DNA of 64,000 nucleotides from Seonamhaeicola sediminis (lineage in GTDB: Bacteria > Bacteroidota > Bacteroidia > Flavobacteriales > Flavobacteriaceae), in contig NZ_SMZJ02000001.1 of the NCBI RefSeq assembly GCF_004358095.2, forward strand, positions 310,001 through 374,000. The letters are read 5' to 3'. The position numbers were made by a program, and so were the translations under genes. The notes below the pieces were generated by a model. It did not search any database. It had not been told where the DNA came from and saw only the letters and a program-made list of their open reading frames with translations. Numbering within the stretch: position 1 is the stretch's first letter; the number at the start of each line of letters is the position of its first letter. Shown one piece after another: positions 48,821 to 58,130 of the stretch.

Positions 48821-50468
48821 ACTCAAATTTCTCGAAAGCAAAAGACCTGATCTCTGTTTTTACAGTAACTTCAGATCCAGACTTACCATCTTTTCTTACT
48901 GTAGTAATTACACTTTTCCATTCTGTAAACACACTAGAGTTAGGGTTATAATAACGTTTATAGGCTTTATATCCTTCACGCGTTAAAGTACGATGCGGAG
49001 CTCCTTTATTGTCAAAATCACTTTTCACATAATTTGAGTTATTAACTAAAAAGTTTTGAAGTTTGTTGTTCGCTTTGCCGTAGGACTTACTTCTGTAATA
49101 CAGCTTCGTTCCTACTGGTAAATCTGTAATAAAGGAAACAACTATTGGTTCGCTATTTCTATAGTCAAGTGAATTACTATTGTAATTGTAAACTAAAACA
49201 TCGTACTCATTTTTCGTGGCATTTCTTGCAAAAATAGCATCCATTTCGTTGGTAGAAGTATTTGGGTTTCCAATTACACTAGTTTCATAACGAATCAAAC
49301 CCAACATATTTTTCAACTCTTTAATGCCCGCTGGGTCTTCACTTCCAATTCCATTGGACCACCTGTAAATAAACCTTAAACCTTTGTCTCTATTCTTGTA
49401 AAACATATTGGAGTAAGCCAACTCTAAAATGTCTCTATGTGAGGTTTCACAATTAACCAGTACCCCTCTACCATCAGCTCCATTCATTGTTGTTACAGTA
49501 CTATATTCCATGAGATCTATTGTAGTCTCTGGGTTCCATTTTGGATTATTAATGAGCGGTGCAAAAATCTTGGAATACTTGCTTCTCATATCTCGGTCTT
49601 CAGTGTCATCAATTGTTATATAGTTTGAAAGCCCCCAAAAGTCACACTTAATGTTATTGGCGTAATTATAATCTATGAGGTCTTCTATAAAAGAAGCAAA
49701 AGGTTCTCCCTTATAATTTAACTTTTTCCCTTTTTTTAAAAACCCAGGCTCTCTGGTATGTAAACCTATCAACGCCTCTGGCAAAACAGATCTCACGGCA
49801 CTTTCGGTATTTGCAAAATGCTCAATAAAATCCTGTTTGGTACCATACCAATGTTCTGGAGTCTCTATTTCTGAACCTACTCTAAAACGCCATGACAGAA
49901 CTTTCTCTTTTCCATAAGTTTCAACCAATTTAATCATTAATGCCTTTATAAAATCATGGTAAGCTTGTTTATTAGCAGGAGGAAGCGAGTTGCCATATTT
50001 TGACATTTTTTCATGTTCGCGAAAGTTAACACTATCCCTTTCTTCATTTGGAATAAATATATAACCATGCTGAAAAGCCCATGGTGGCTGATCTAAAGCA
50101 ATTTGAAAAATTTCTGTATGCGAATTTATGAGCTTATCTAATCTTTCAATAAGAGGTTCCCACCTGTAAACATAAACCTTATTGATTGAATCATACAAAC
50201 ATGGGTCGAAATCTAAATCTTTTTGAGGCACTCCACTAACGTCTTTTTTAATACCACCAATCATCCTTACAATGTTCATTTTTAATCCTTCACGAACATT
50301 TGAACCCTCTGTTGGACTAATTCTATTGGCAACACTCCATATATCATGAATAGGCAATTTCCTTGATTTTTCATTTGTAAAATCAGTAAACAACTTCACC
50401 TGAGCTTCCGCTAAACTCATAGTAATAATGGCAAATAACGTGCATTTTAATAGGGTAGATTTATTCAT
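48792..50468 (-). CDS. GH39-like clan GH-A glycosidase
   Basis: The 558-residue protein has a cleavable export signal (LAEAQ). Its barrel has NIVRMIGGIKKD, WRFRVGSEIETPEHW with probable acid/base Glu200, and TIDLMEYST with probable nucleophile Glu321. The same motif pair occurs in the lipoprotein at 14212 (RVSTEPNYTPNHW, DIQEFG). This one has Ile-Glu where the other has Pro-Asn after the acid/base. Its last 29 bp overlap the convergent 47936 gene. It is third in a sulfatase-enolase-GH39 unit, with a 141-bp gap before it that may hold its own promoter. Confidence 0.75.
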   Translation of the reverse strand: MNKSTLLKCTLFAIITMSLAEAQVKLFTDFTNEKSRKLPIHDIWSVANRISPTEGSNVREGLKMNIVRMIGGIKKDVSGVPQKDLDFDPCLYDSINKVYVYRWEPLIERLDKLINSHTEIFQIALDQPPWAFQHGYIFIPNEERDSVNFREHEKMSKYGNSLPPANKQAYHDFIKALMIKLVETYGKEKVLSWRFRVGSEIETPEHWYGTKQDFIEHFANTESAVRSVLPEALIGLHTREPGFLKKGKKLNYKGEPFASFIEDLIDYNYANNIKCDFWGLSNYITIDDTEDRDMRSKYSKIFAPLINNPKWNPETTIDLMEYSTVTTMNGADGRGVLVNCETSHRDILELAYSNMFYKNRDKGLRFIYRWSNGIGSEDPAGIKELKNMLGLIRYETSVIGNPNTSTNEMDAIFARNATKNEYDVLVYNYNSNSLDYRNSEPIVVSFITDLPVGTKLYYRSKSYGKANNKLQNFLVNNSNYVKSDFDNKGAPHRTLTREGYKAYKRYYNPNSSVFTEWKSVITTVRKDGKSGSEVTVKTEIRSFAFEKFEFTPYTILRP

Positions 50469-50609
50469 TTTTATAAAACAACAAAATTATTATTTACAGT
50501 TAATTCTTTATACAGTTTAATTGCAACAAAAAAAACCAAGTCCTTAAAAAGATTATTTAAATTAATAAGGATGCAACATTAAGGGAAGTGTAAAATTTCT
50601 TTTCCGTCT

Positions 50610-51833
50610 TTACACAGCAATATAACGGCTACAAATTGTTTTTAGTCCTTTTTCGTCCAACTCTAAACCAAAACCTGGTTTTGGGTTTAATGTATAATAC
50701 CCGTTGTTCTCTTTTTTAGTAGCGGAGTTGACGATGCACTTGAGATAACCCTCTGAGTCTTTTTGTTTCTCAATGGCCTCTACCCAAGTCGCTCCTGCTC
50801 CAATGGCAATTTGTTGCCACGCAGAACAGGCTGGCCCCACTAAACTATCATCACCAATCATAACTTTGGCGCCTATCTCCTTAACTTTGTTTGCTAACAG
50901 AGCCGTGTGTGTAAAACTTCCCATGGTTGAAGGATGTAAATTTATAATGCGCCCCATGCCTTTCTGTAGTTTGTTTACACCTTCCCAAGCTGGACGCATG
51001 GGAGCATCTGGAATTAAATCTAAATCTCCAGTCATGTTTTGAAGTGCAATCCATTGCTCAGTACTTAATGGTGCTGGGTCTTCAATGGCATTAAGTCCAT
51101 TTTCTCTAAAAGTATTCAAAATCTCAGCCAATTCTTCAAGCGATTTCCATTTTTTATAGCCTTTATTAACATCAGAAATCACCACAGCCTCTTCACCTAA
51201 AACCTCGCGAATAATCCGCAGTAACTTTAAATCTATCTCAACATCACCATACATTTTAAATTTCATGTGATGCCCTAGGTTTTGCTTCAAACTTTTTTTA
51301 GCCTCTTCACGGACTTTAACTTCATCTTTATGTAAAATACAATACAAGCCTGGAACTGCTTCTTTTTGATGTAACCCTAATAATTCAATTGAAGGTTTAT
51401 TTTGCAAACGACCCGCCAAATCCAGCAAGCCCATATCCATCAATTCTAAATACTTAAAAGACGTTTTTGAGCCTTTTACTTGTTGCGATTTTAAAAGCTT
51501 TTGGGCTTCCAGAATACTTAAACCCTTGAATTGTTTTACATAATTAACCCAAAGACTTAAATCGACCTCAGGATTGTTTCTGGAAGCAGGAATTTCGGAC
51601 CATCCATAATAACTACCTGCACTTATTTTCATGAATAAATGTTGACGATTTAACCACGTACCAAAAGAAAAATAACGCGGAATATTGATGTTGTATTGAT
51701 AAAATTCAATCTTTGTGATTCTCGCAGTCAATACGTCTTTATCACTTATACATGATGATAGTAAAGGATAGGATAAACTGAATAACCCAACACTAGAAAG
51801 GCCTTTTATAAAATTTCGACGGTTTGTTTTCAT
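50610..51833 (-). CDS. Tat-exported enolase-superfamily protein (lipoprotein)
   Basis: The 407-residue protein has a twin-arginine signal NRRNFIKG and a lipobox Cys at 28 (LLSSC). The mandelate-racemase/enolase barrel shows KFK at 191-193 (base Lys), ISDVN with Asp221, IEDP with Glu251 and IPDAPM with Asp276 as metal ligands. GDDSLVGP at 328-335 follows. Family members are normally cytoplasmic sugar-acid dehydratases, epimerases or racemases, and an exported copy is unusual. Acting on a uronate or aldonate end in the periplasm is an inference. It is 15 bp after a sulfatase gene. Confidence 0.8.
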   Translation of the reverse strand: MKTNRRNFIKGLSSVGLFSLSYPLLSSCISDKDVLTARITKIEFYQYNINIPRYFSFGTWLNRQHLFMKISAGSYYGWSEIPASRNNPEVDLSLWVNYVKQFKGLSILEAQKLLKSQQVKGSKTSFKYLELMDMGLLDLAGRLQNKPSIELLGLHQKEAVPGLYCILHKDEVKVREEAKKSLKQNLGHHMKFKMYGDVEIDLKLLRIIREVLGEEAVVISDVNKGYKKWKSLEELAEILNTFRENGLNAIEDPAPLSTEQWIALQNMTGDLDLIPDAPMRPAWEGVNKLQKGMGRIINLHPSTMGSFTHTALLANKVKEIGAKVMIGDDSLVGPACSAWQQIAIGAGATWVEAIEKQKDSEGYLKCIVNSATKKENNGYYTLNPKPGFGLELDEKGLKTICSRYIAV

Positions 51834-51848
51834 TTGTAGTTTAAGGGT

Positions 51849-53333
51849 TTACCAAAAATCATTCATAGCGGTTAACAATGTTGCTAATTCTGTTTCCATT
51901 TTTTGGTCTAGCTCAGGATTTTTACCCCAAATATTAGTCATTTGATAAGGGTCTTCAGCATCATGATAGAGATAATGAAACTTTTCATTATGTTCTCCCT
52001 TTACCACAGCATAGGTATATTCTTTTGTTCTAAAACCTCGAGCATCTCCTTTAGACGCAAAACTTTTTCCACCAAAGTACAATTGCTTTTCTGGTCGTTT
52101 TACTTCTTTGTTAAAAAAGACATTAGAATAATTAATACCTTCAACTACATCCGGAATTTCATCTTCTAATTCCATAAGCCCTAACAGCGTAGGCATGTAA
52201 TCGGGTACAGAAATCAACAAATCTTCTGTTTTTGGCTTTACTTTTTTAGGGTAATGTATTATAAGTGGAATTCTATAGGCTTCATGAAACCAAACATTTT
52301 TATGCATAAGACCTTGGCTTCCCAACATTTCGCCATGGTCTGCAGAAAACACAATAATGGTGTTTTCGTATAACCCTTTTGCCTTTAAAGTTTTGATAAT
52401 ACGACCAATTTGGTCATCAACGCCATTCACCGAAGCAAAATAATCCTTGGCTTCCTTTAATCTTGCTTCTACACCATGATCGCCTCTTTTTAAATCGTGA
52501 TTATCTGTAAACTGAACATTTGGGCGATTCAATACTTCTTTATAATCTAAACCTTCGTAGCGTTTTTTGTAACGCTCTGGTACTTGTTTAAACGGTGTAT
52601 GTGGTGGATTAATAGACCAAAACAATACGAATGAGGCATCCGTTTTACGCTGGTTATCATTATTTTCTAAATAATTAATAACAACATTAGCCTCATGCTC
52701 TGCAGACCATTGTTTTGGGTACACCTTATCTTCTTCTCCACCATCAGTGGTCCAATAATACGGATCATTATGCCTGTTATGTGTACCATAAGCATACCAA
52801 AACGAAAATCCATGGCGTCTGTCTGGAGGACACCAAGTATCCCAAACCCGTTTAACACCGGGAGGCGTAGGTACTGGGCCATCTAAATGCCACTTCCCTA
52901 CATAACCTGCACTATAACCATTGGCTACTAAAACATCTGAAATACAAATTTCATCTTTCTTTAAATAGTTACCGAACTCTGTTCTTTGGGAATTGCAATT
53001 TTCTACAACACCTGTTGATAGCGAATAACGCCCTGTCATCAGCATAGCTCTGTAAGGGCTGCATAATGGGTTGTTTGCCACAGCTTCACTAAAAAAAACA
53101 CCTTCTTTAGCAAGTTTATCAATATTTGGTGTGTAAACAGGATCTTCATTTAAAAAACCCAAAGAGGCTTGTCTGTATTGGTCTGCAAAAATAAAAAGCA
53201 GATTAGGTTTTGGGGCTTCAATCTTTACAGGTGTTTTATTCTTACAAGAGAAAATAATCAAAGCTGTAAAAAGTAGCAGATAGAGTTTTGATGTTTGATA
53301 TGTCATTATTTTAAAACCAACTTTTATATTCAT
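51849..53333 (-). CDS. Formylglycine sulfatase (S1 type), lipoprotein
   Basis: The 494-residue protein has its lipid Cys at 30 (LIIFSC). NLLFIFADQYRQASLG begins the fold, CSPYRAMLMTG gives Cys91 as formylglycine precursor, and GKWHLDG and VFSADHGEMLGS follow. The ATG at 53306 (MTYQTSK) gives a more normal signal peptide and leaves 65 bp to the conserved element, so it may be the true start. It resembles the sulfatase at 28114 in using ADQYR/TDQWR and GKWHLDG. It is the first gene of its unit. Confidence 0.93.
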   Translation of the reverse strand: MNIKVGFKIMTYQTSKLYLLLFTALIIFSCKNKTPVKIEAPKPNLLFIFADQYRQASLGFLNEDPVYTPNIDKLAKEGVFFSEAVANNPLCSPYRAMLMTGRYSLSTGVVENCNSQRTEFGNYLKKDEICISDVLVANGYSAGYVGKWHLDGPVPTPPGVKRVWDTWCPPDRRHGFSFWYAYGTHNRHNDPYYWTTDGGEEDKVYPKQWSAEHEANVVINYLENNDNQRKTDASFVLFWSINPPHTPFKQVPERYKKRYEGLDYKEVLNRPNVQFTDNHDLKRGDHGVEARLKEAKDYFASVNGVDDQIGRIIKTLKAKGLYENTIIVFSADHGEMLGSQGLMHKNVWFHEAYRIPLIIHYPKKVKPKTEDLLISVPDYMPTLLGLMELEDEIPDVVEGINYSNVFFNKEVKRPEKQLYFGGKSFASKGDARGFRTKEYTYAVVKGEHNEKFHYLYHDAEDPYQMTNIWGKNPELDQKMETELATLLTAMNDFW

Positions 53334-53370
53334 TTACTTGTGGAAAAATATAAAATATCACGAAGTTGAT

Positions 53371-53387
53371 TATCCTGCACTGGCCTG
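53371..53387 (-). promoter_or_regulatory. Conserved CAG-N7-CAGGATA element upstream of sulfatase/enolase unit
   Basis: On the gene strand it reads CAGGCCAGTGCAGGATA with an extra CAG midway, as at 5040. It ends 38 bp before the longer start and 65 bp before the alternative start at 53306. TATATTTT follows about 19 bp past it. Confidence 0.6.
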
Positions 53388-53525
53388 TGTAATTTAGTGA
53401 AATGTCATTCTAAAGAATATCACTTACTTATAAAAAACAAATAGAAATGCCGTTAGAAAGTCCTTTGTTTATAGATGTGACTACCCTGAAAATTATAATA
53501 ACTGATTTGAATTTTCTAAAAACAA

Positions 53526-53573
53526 AAACATGATATAAAATAAACTATTCCTAATTTATTTTATATCATGTTT
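53526..53573 (-). terminator. Terminator after rhaT
   Basis: AAACATGATATAAAATAAA pairs with TTTATTTTATATCATGTTT around a 10-nt loop. It lies 41 bp past the rhaT stop. It separates rhaT from the sulfatase/enolase/GH39 unit. Confidence 0.75.
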
Positions 53574-53613
53574 AAAACTAACCTGAAGCTTCAGGTATAA
53601 AATGTAATATAAT

Positions 53614-54666
53614 CTAGATAGAATTACCAATTCCAACCAAAACCACAGATAATAAAATTACCACAATTCCTGCTGTAATAGTTAATTTAGTCTTCTTTGC
53701 AACGCCTTTCCATTCTTTACGGTAAATACCCCAGAAATTTGCTGTTAAAATAATGGTAGACATATGTAAAATCCATGAACTAGCACCACTACCTAGTTTA
53801 CTTTCACCCATCCCGTAGAAAAAGAATTGTAAAAACCAAATGGTTCCTGCCATTGCAGAAAAAAGTATATTATTTAGTATAGGTGTTTTTTTATTGGTAA
53901 AATCTTTATACGATTTATATTTAATACTCAATATGGTTGTCCAAACTAAGTTGGTTATTAAACCGCCCCATAAAATAACAACAAAAGTTACATTATTAGC
54001 AAACAAATGATCGTAACCTGCTTCCACCGCTGCATCTGCAAGAGGCTTTCCAGATTCAATACCAAAGCTGAAAAAGGAACTTAAAATACCCGAAAGAATA
54101 GCAACTACTAATCCTTTTACTAAATTAAACTCTGAAACAGATTTCTTTTTTTCTTCTTCAGACAGCTCTTTTTCTTTCAAAATACCTGCTCTTCCACATA
54201 GACCAATACCTAAAAGACAAACCAAAACACCTAATAAAACTATCTGCCCCCCTGAGGATCCTAACATGTCTGTAAAAGACACTTTCCCTTCAGCAGGACT
54301 AAAATTATAGTAAATAGAAGGTACAATAGCTCCAAAAGCGGCACAAAAACCTAGAACCACAGAATTACCTAGAGACATTCCTAAATAACGAACTCCTAGT
54401 CCGTAGGATAAACCTCCAACACCCCAGAGTAACCCCATTAAAAAGGTAAAGCCTACAATAGTACTGGAACCTGCTGCTATGATATCCAAAAATCCAGGAA
54501 CAGTTAAATAGGCTGCCAATGGTGGTACAATAAGCCATGACATTAAACCACCAACAATCCAGTAGCTTTCCCATGCCCATCCTTTTACCTTATTGAAGGG
54601 CATGTAAAAACTACCCGACGCAATTCCACCTATGGAGTGAAATATAACACCTAATATTGCTTGCAT
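53614..54666 (-). CDS. rhaT: L-rhamnose-proton symporter RhaT
   Basis: The 350-residue protein has about ten hydrophobic segments. RhaT landmarks include GSFYMPFNKVKGWAWESYW at about 18-36, GLLWGVGGLSYGLGVRYLG and the later FGIESGKPLADAA loop. It is an inner-membrane importer of L-rhamnose and related deoxysugars. Its presence is the best single pointer to a rhamnose-containing substrate. It is monocistronic, with a conserved element 59 bp upstream and a terminator downstream. No rhamnose isomerase, kinase or aldolase gene is in the window. Confidence 0.93.
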   Translation of the reverse strand: MQAILGVIFHSIGGIASGSFYMPFNKVKGWAWESYWIVGGLMSWLIVPPLAAYLTVPGFLDIIAAGSSTIVGFTFLMGLLWGVGGLSYGLGVRYLGMSLGNSVVLGFCAAFGAIVPSIYYNFSPAEGKVSFTDMLGSSGGQIVLLGVLVCLLGIGLCGRAGILKEKELSEEEKKKSVSEFNLVKGLVVAILSGILSSFFSFGIESGKPLADAAVEAGYDHLFANNVTFVVILWGGLITNLVWTTILSIKYKSYKDFTNKKTPILNNILFSAMAGTIWFLQFFFYGMGESKLGSGASSWILHMSTIILTANFWGIYRKEWKGVAKKTKLTITAGIVVILLSVVLVGIGNSI

Positions 54667-54724
54667 ATCTTTTTATTTATATTTGTTAGTAAAGGCTAAA
54701 AATAAATCTTGAAGTCATTTAAAC

Positions 54725-54741
54725 TATCCTGCACTATCATG
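54725..54741 (-). promoter_or_regulatory. Conserved CAG-repeat element upstream of rhaT
   Basis: On the gene strand it reads CATGATAGTGCAGGATA with CAT replacing the distal CAG, as at 47841. It ends 59 bp before the start codon. TATTTTTA follows about 22 bp past it. Confidence 0.55.
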
Positions 54742-54802
54742 AGAATTTAAGAAAGATGTTTAATCCTAATCTTATCATTTCATATTACTACTAAATTTAG
54801 CA

Positions 54803-54836
54803 ACTTGTCTAAAAAGTTTATTTTTTTTAGACAAGT
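54803..54836 (-). terminator. Terminator-like hairpin after sulfatase pair
   Basis: ACTTGTCTAAAAA pairs with TTTTTAGACAAGT around an 8-nt loop, 90 bp past the stop of the sulfatase at 54926. The T-run is partly inside the stem. It separates the two-sulfatase unit from rhaT. Confidence 0.7.
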
Positions 54837-54925
54837 AAAAATATCATTGAATAATTATCTAAATCGTATTTCATATATAGACAGGATCATTGTTTTTTTT
54901 AGATATTAAAAGTGGGAGTTCACAA

Positions 54926-56338
54926 CTACTTACTTTTATATTCAGGATTTAACGCTGTTGGAATGGGCGCATTGGTTTGTTCCCACCAGTTTCTGAGAAG
55001 CCCTAATAACTCATCTTTTTTCTCTAGATTTATTAATGCCAGATTATTTTGTTCACCCACATCTTCCGATAGATTATACAACTCAATACCATCATCCTCA
55101 AAATAATAATGAAGTTTCCAATCGCCTTTTCTAATTACAGAACCAGGACGTGTTCTAAATAAGGGGTCTCTATTTTCATTATCTTTTTTATTGTATGCCT
55201 GCAAATAAATTGGAAAATGCCAAAATAATGGTCGCTCAAACGTTTCTGCTTTGCCTTCTAATACTGAAGACAGATTATTACCATCCAATTCTAGTTGGGA
55301 GTCTTCAACTCCTGCATATTTTAAAATTGTTGGAAAAATATCAAGATTGGTAATGGGCACTTCACTTTTTGTGTTGGGTTTAATTTTGTTGTTATAAACA
55401 AAGAAAAATGGCTCTCTAATGCCACCTTCGTAATAACTGCCTTTTCCTGCTCTTAATGGTTTTTGTTTTGTGATACCGTACAAGCCACCATTATCTGAAG
55501 TAAAAACAATTAAGGTGTTATCGAATATTTTTTTTTCTTTTAATTTACGTATTAACAAGCCTATGTTTCTATCCAAATTATCAACCATGGTAGCATATTC
55601 TGGATTTCCTTGACCATTCCAAGGCTTTTTATTTTTGTACTTGGGCAATAAGCTATCCACAGGCATTATGGGTGTGTGCACTGCATAAGGTGAATAGTAC
55701 AAAAAGAATGGAGACGACATCGTATCCACAAATTTTATAGCTTTTTCCATTACCAAATCGGTTAAATATTGGCTATTACCTTTTTCAATCTTCACATTTT
55801 TATAGGGAGGATAATAACTTGTAGGCAAACCATTGTGACCACCACCTATATTAACATCAAAACCATATTCTAAAGGATTATGACTTAAATGCCATTTGCC
55901 TGCATGACAGGTTGAGTAACCATTTTGTTTTAAGATTTCAGGAATTATAGTAAACTTAGCATCTAGTGTTTTGGTATTTTTTGTTGGAATTATTTTACGG
56001 TCTTTAGATTGTCCTCTTTCAGAAGAATTAACGGTATAAATTCCATGACGAGGCGTCCATAGCCCAGTCATTAAACAAGCTCTACTTGGTGCACAATTGG
56101 CTGATGCCGCATAGCCATTTGTAAACACCATACCTTTGGCAGAAAGTGCATCAATATTTGGTGTTTCGTAATATTCACTACCCATAAAACCAACATCTCG
56201 CCAGCCCATATCATCTACATTTATAACTATGATGTTAGGTTTTGTTGCTGGTGAAGTGCTTTTGTTTTTTTGTGGCTGGCTACCACAAGAAGTAAATATC
56301 GTTACTATAATTACTGAAATTGCTATAAGTAATCGCAT
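54926..56338 (-). CDS. Formylglycine sulfatase (S1 type), lipoprotein
   Basis: The 470-residue protein has its lipid Cys at 18 (FTSC). NIIVINVDDMGWRDVGFMG begins the fold, CAPSRACLMTG gives Cys82 as formylglycine precursor, and GKWHLSH and VFTSDNGGLYG follow. It is 33 bp after the next sulfatase, so the two are probably co-transcribed. Its N-terminal half is most like the sulfatase at 34391. Confidence 0.95.
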   Translation of the reverse strand: MRLLIAISVIIVTIFTSCGSQPQKNKSTSPATKPNIIVINVDDMGWRDVGFMGSEYYETPNIDALSAKGMVFTNGYAASANCAPSRACLMTGLWTPRHGIYTVNSSERGQSKDRKIIPTKNTKTLDAKFTIIPEILKQNGYSTCHAGKWHLSHNPLEYGFDVNIGGGHNGLPTSYYPPYKNVKIEKGNSQYLTDLVMEKAIKFVDTMSSPFFLYYSPYAVHTPIMPVDSLLPKYKNKKPWNGQGNPEYATMVDNLDRNIGLLIRKLKEKKIFDNTLIVFTSDNGGLYGITKQKPLRAGKGSYYEGGIREPFFFVYNNKIKPNTKSEVPITNLDIFPTILKYAGVEDSQLELDGNNLSSVLEGKAETFERPLFWHFPIYLQAYNKKDNENRDPLFRTRPGSVIRKGDWKLHYYFEDDGIELYNLSEDVGEQNNLALINLEKKDELLGLLRNWWEQTNAPIPTALNPEYKSK

Positions 56339-56371
56339 ATCTTATTTTTAAATTTTTATATTGAATTTGAA

Positions 56372-57811
56372 TTATTTCTTCTTTAACGTCTTTTTTACCA
56401 AAGGAAATTCCGGATGCTCGGTTCTAGAATTATTAATAAAGCTAAGTAGCTCCTTGGCTTTTTCTGGATGCTTGTCTGCAATATTATTTTGCTCACTGAT
56501 GTCTTGATTTAAGTCGTAAAGCTCAACAGGCTTTTGATCGAACTTAACAGCCTTCCAATTGTTTTGTCTAACGGCTTGTATTGGCCCTTCCCTTTCGTTA
56601 AATTCCCAATAGAGATAATCATGTTTTTGTTGTTTATCATTTTGTCCCAAAAGTGTAGGTAAATATGAAATACCATCAATTTTATCAGATGGTTTTATAC
56701 CTGCCAATTCGCATGCCGTTGGTAAAAAATCCCAAAACGCAGAAATATGATGGGTTGTTGAACCTGCTTTAATTTGATTAGGCCAATAGGCTACAAAAGG
56801 CGTATGAATACCACCTTCATACAAATCGCGTTTATGCCCTTTAAAATCGCCATTGCTATTAAAAAACTCATTTTTTAGATCATCATATTCGTGTCCATTA
56901 TCACTCGTAAAAACGATTAAGGTATTGTCAGCCACATCAAGATTTTCTAACTGTTTAACAAGATTTCCAATATCCCTATCCATGGTAGAAACCATTGCTG
57001 CATAAGTAATATGGCCATCTTCATCATGACGATAATGCCCTGGTTTCATTTTTCGCTTTGGCCAACCTAAATTCTTGTACTGTTCTTTTTCTTTTTCAAG
57101 TATGGTTAACTCAAAATGAGGCATGGTGTAGGATAAATACAAAAAGAATGGTTCTTTATGGTTTTTATCAATAAATTCAGTTGCTTTTTCTGTTATTAAA
57201 TAATGAATGTGTTGCCCATCTTTAGTTTGAGGATTATTACCATCTAAAGTAATTCTCTTCTCGTTTTCAAAAATACTTTCAGGATAATAATGATGAGCTG
57301 GTGAGTGCTGATTGAATCCGTAGAAATAATCAAACCCTTGTTTGTTGGGTAAACCATCTGCCAAGTTTTCTGCTAAGCCCCATTTCCCCACAATTCCAGT
57401 GGTATAACCTGCTCGTTTCAATTCTTCTGCCACAGTAACATCTTCTGCATTAATATCTACTGGAGTACCACTGGCTGTCCATCTTGGGTTGCCTCTTACT
57501 GTGCTGTGCCCTGTGTGTTTGCCAGTCATTAACACAGCACGTGAAGGCCCACAAACTGAAGACCCTGTGTAGTGATTGGTAAAAATCATTCCGTTTGCAG
57601 CTAGCTTATCAATATTAGGAGTTTTTATTTTGTCTTGCCCATTAAAACCCACATCGCCATAACCTAAATCGTCTGCCAAAATAAAAATGATGTTCGGTTT
57701 TGCAGTTACTTCTTGAGCTTGTTGTTGTTTATCTGCTTGTTTTGTTTTACAGCTTACTATACCTAATGCAAGTGTTAATAATACAATATTAAACGCCTTT
57801 AGTTGTTTCAT
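56372..57811 (-). CDS. Formylglycine sulfatase (S1 type), lipoprotein
   Basis: The 479-residue protein has its lipid Cys at 21 (GIVSC). NIIFILADDLGYGDVGFNG begins the fold, CGPSRAVLMTG gives Cys87 as formylglycine precursor, and GKWGLAEN and VFTSDNGHEYDD follow. GKWGL replaces the usual GKWHL, so a conserved substrate-side His is missing here. It heads the two-sulfatase unit; no conserved CAG element is seen upstream. Confidence 0.94.
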   Translation of the reverse strand: MKQLKAFNIVLLTLALGIVSCKTKQADKQQQAQEVTAKPNIIFILADDLGYGDVGFNGQDKIKTPNIDKLAANGMIFTNHYTGSSVCGPSRAVLMTGKHTGHSTVRGNPRWTASGTPVDINAEDVTVAEELKRAGYTTGIVGKWGLAENLADGLPNKQGFDYFYGFNQHSPAHHYYPESIFENEKRITLDGNNPQTKDGQHIHYLITEKATEFIDKNHKEPFFLYLSYTMPHFELTILEKEKEQYKNLGWPKRKMKPGHYRHDEDGHITYAAMVSTMDRDIGNLVKQLENLDVADNTLIVFTSDNGHEYDDLKNEFFNSNGDFKGHKRDLYEGGIHTPFVAYWPNQIKAGSTTHHISAFWDFLPTACELAGIKPSDKIDGISYLPTLLGQNDKQQKHDYLYWEFNEREGPIQAVRQNNWKAVKFDQKPVELYDLNQDISEQNNIADKHPEKAKELLSFINNSRTEHPEFPLVKKTLKKK

Positions 57812-58130
57812 TCGTGTACTTATTTTTTTCTGATTTTAGAATTTTTAAAAAATTTTATCTGATTTTGATGGACAATTAAAAATTTGAGCTATTTATCTAT
57901 TTCCGATTAAGTCGAATCCATTTTTGAAAATACTATTTTTCAGTATATTCTTAAATTTTTAACTAAAATTTCATTTCAAATTAACCAACTTTCCCACTTG
58001 GCTTAGCCATATGAACCACCACTTAAATCATTAACTAACCGCTCTATTAAATTTACTTAAAATATGTTTAATCGATACAAGAAACATACACTTATCTAAG
58101 TTTTTAAATGATTCATGCATCTGTAAACAT
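57812..58130. other. 319-bp intergenic region with no clear element
   Basis: The A+T-rich gap lies between the GH2 gene ending at 58131 and the sulfatase starting at 57811. I found neither the conserved CAG element nor a convincing terminator. The only structure is a weak 6-bp stem near 57930-57947 (AATACT/AGTAT-like). Confidence 0.5.

Noticed and set aside
54884-54894. GACAGGATC as another copy of the element
   Set aside because: The final A and the 10-bp-distant CAG are missing, and no plus-strand gene follows.
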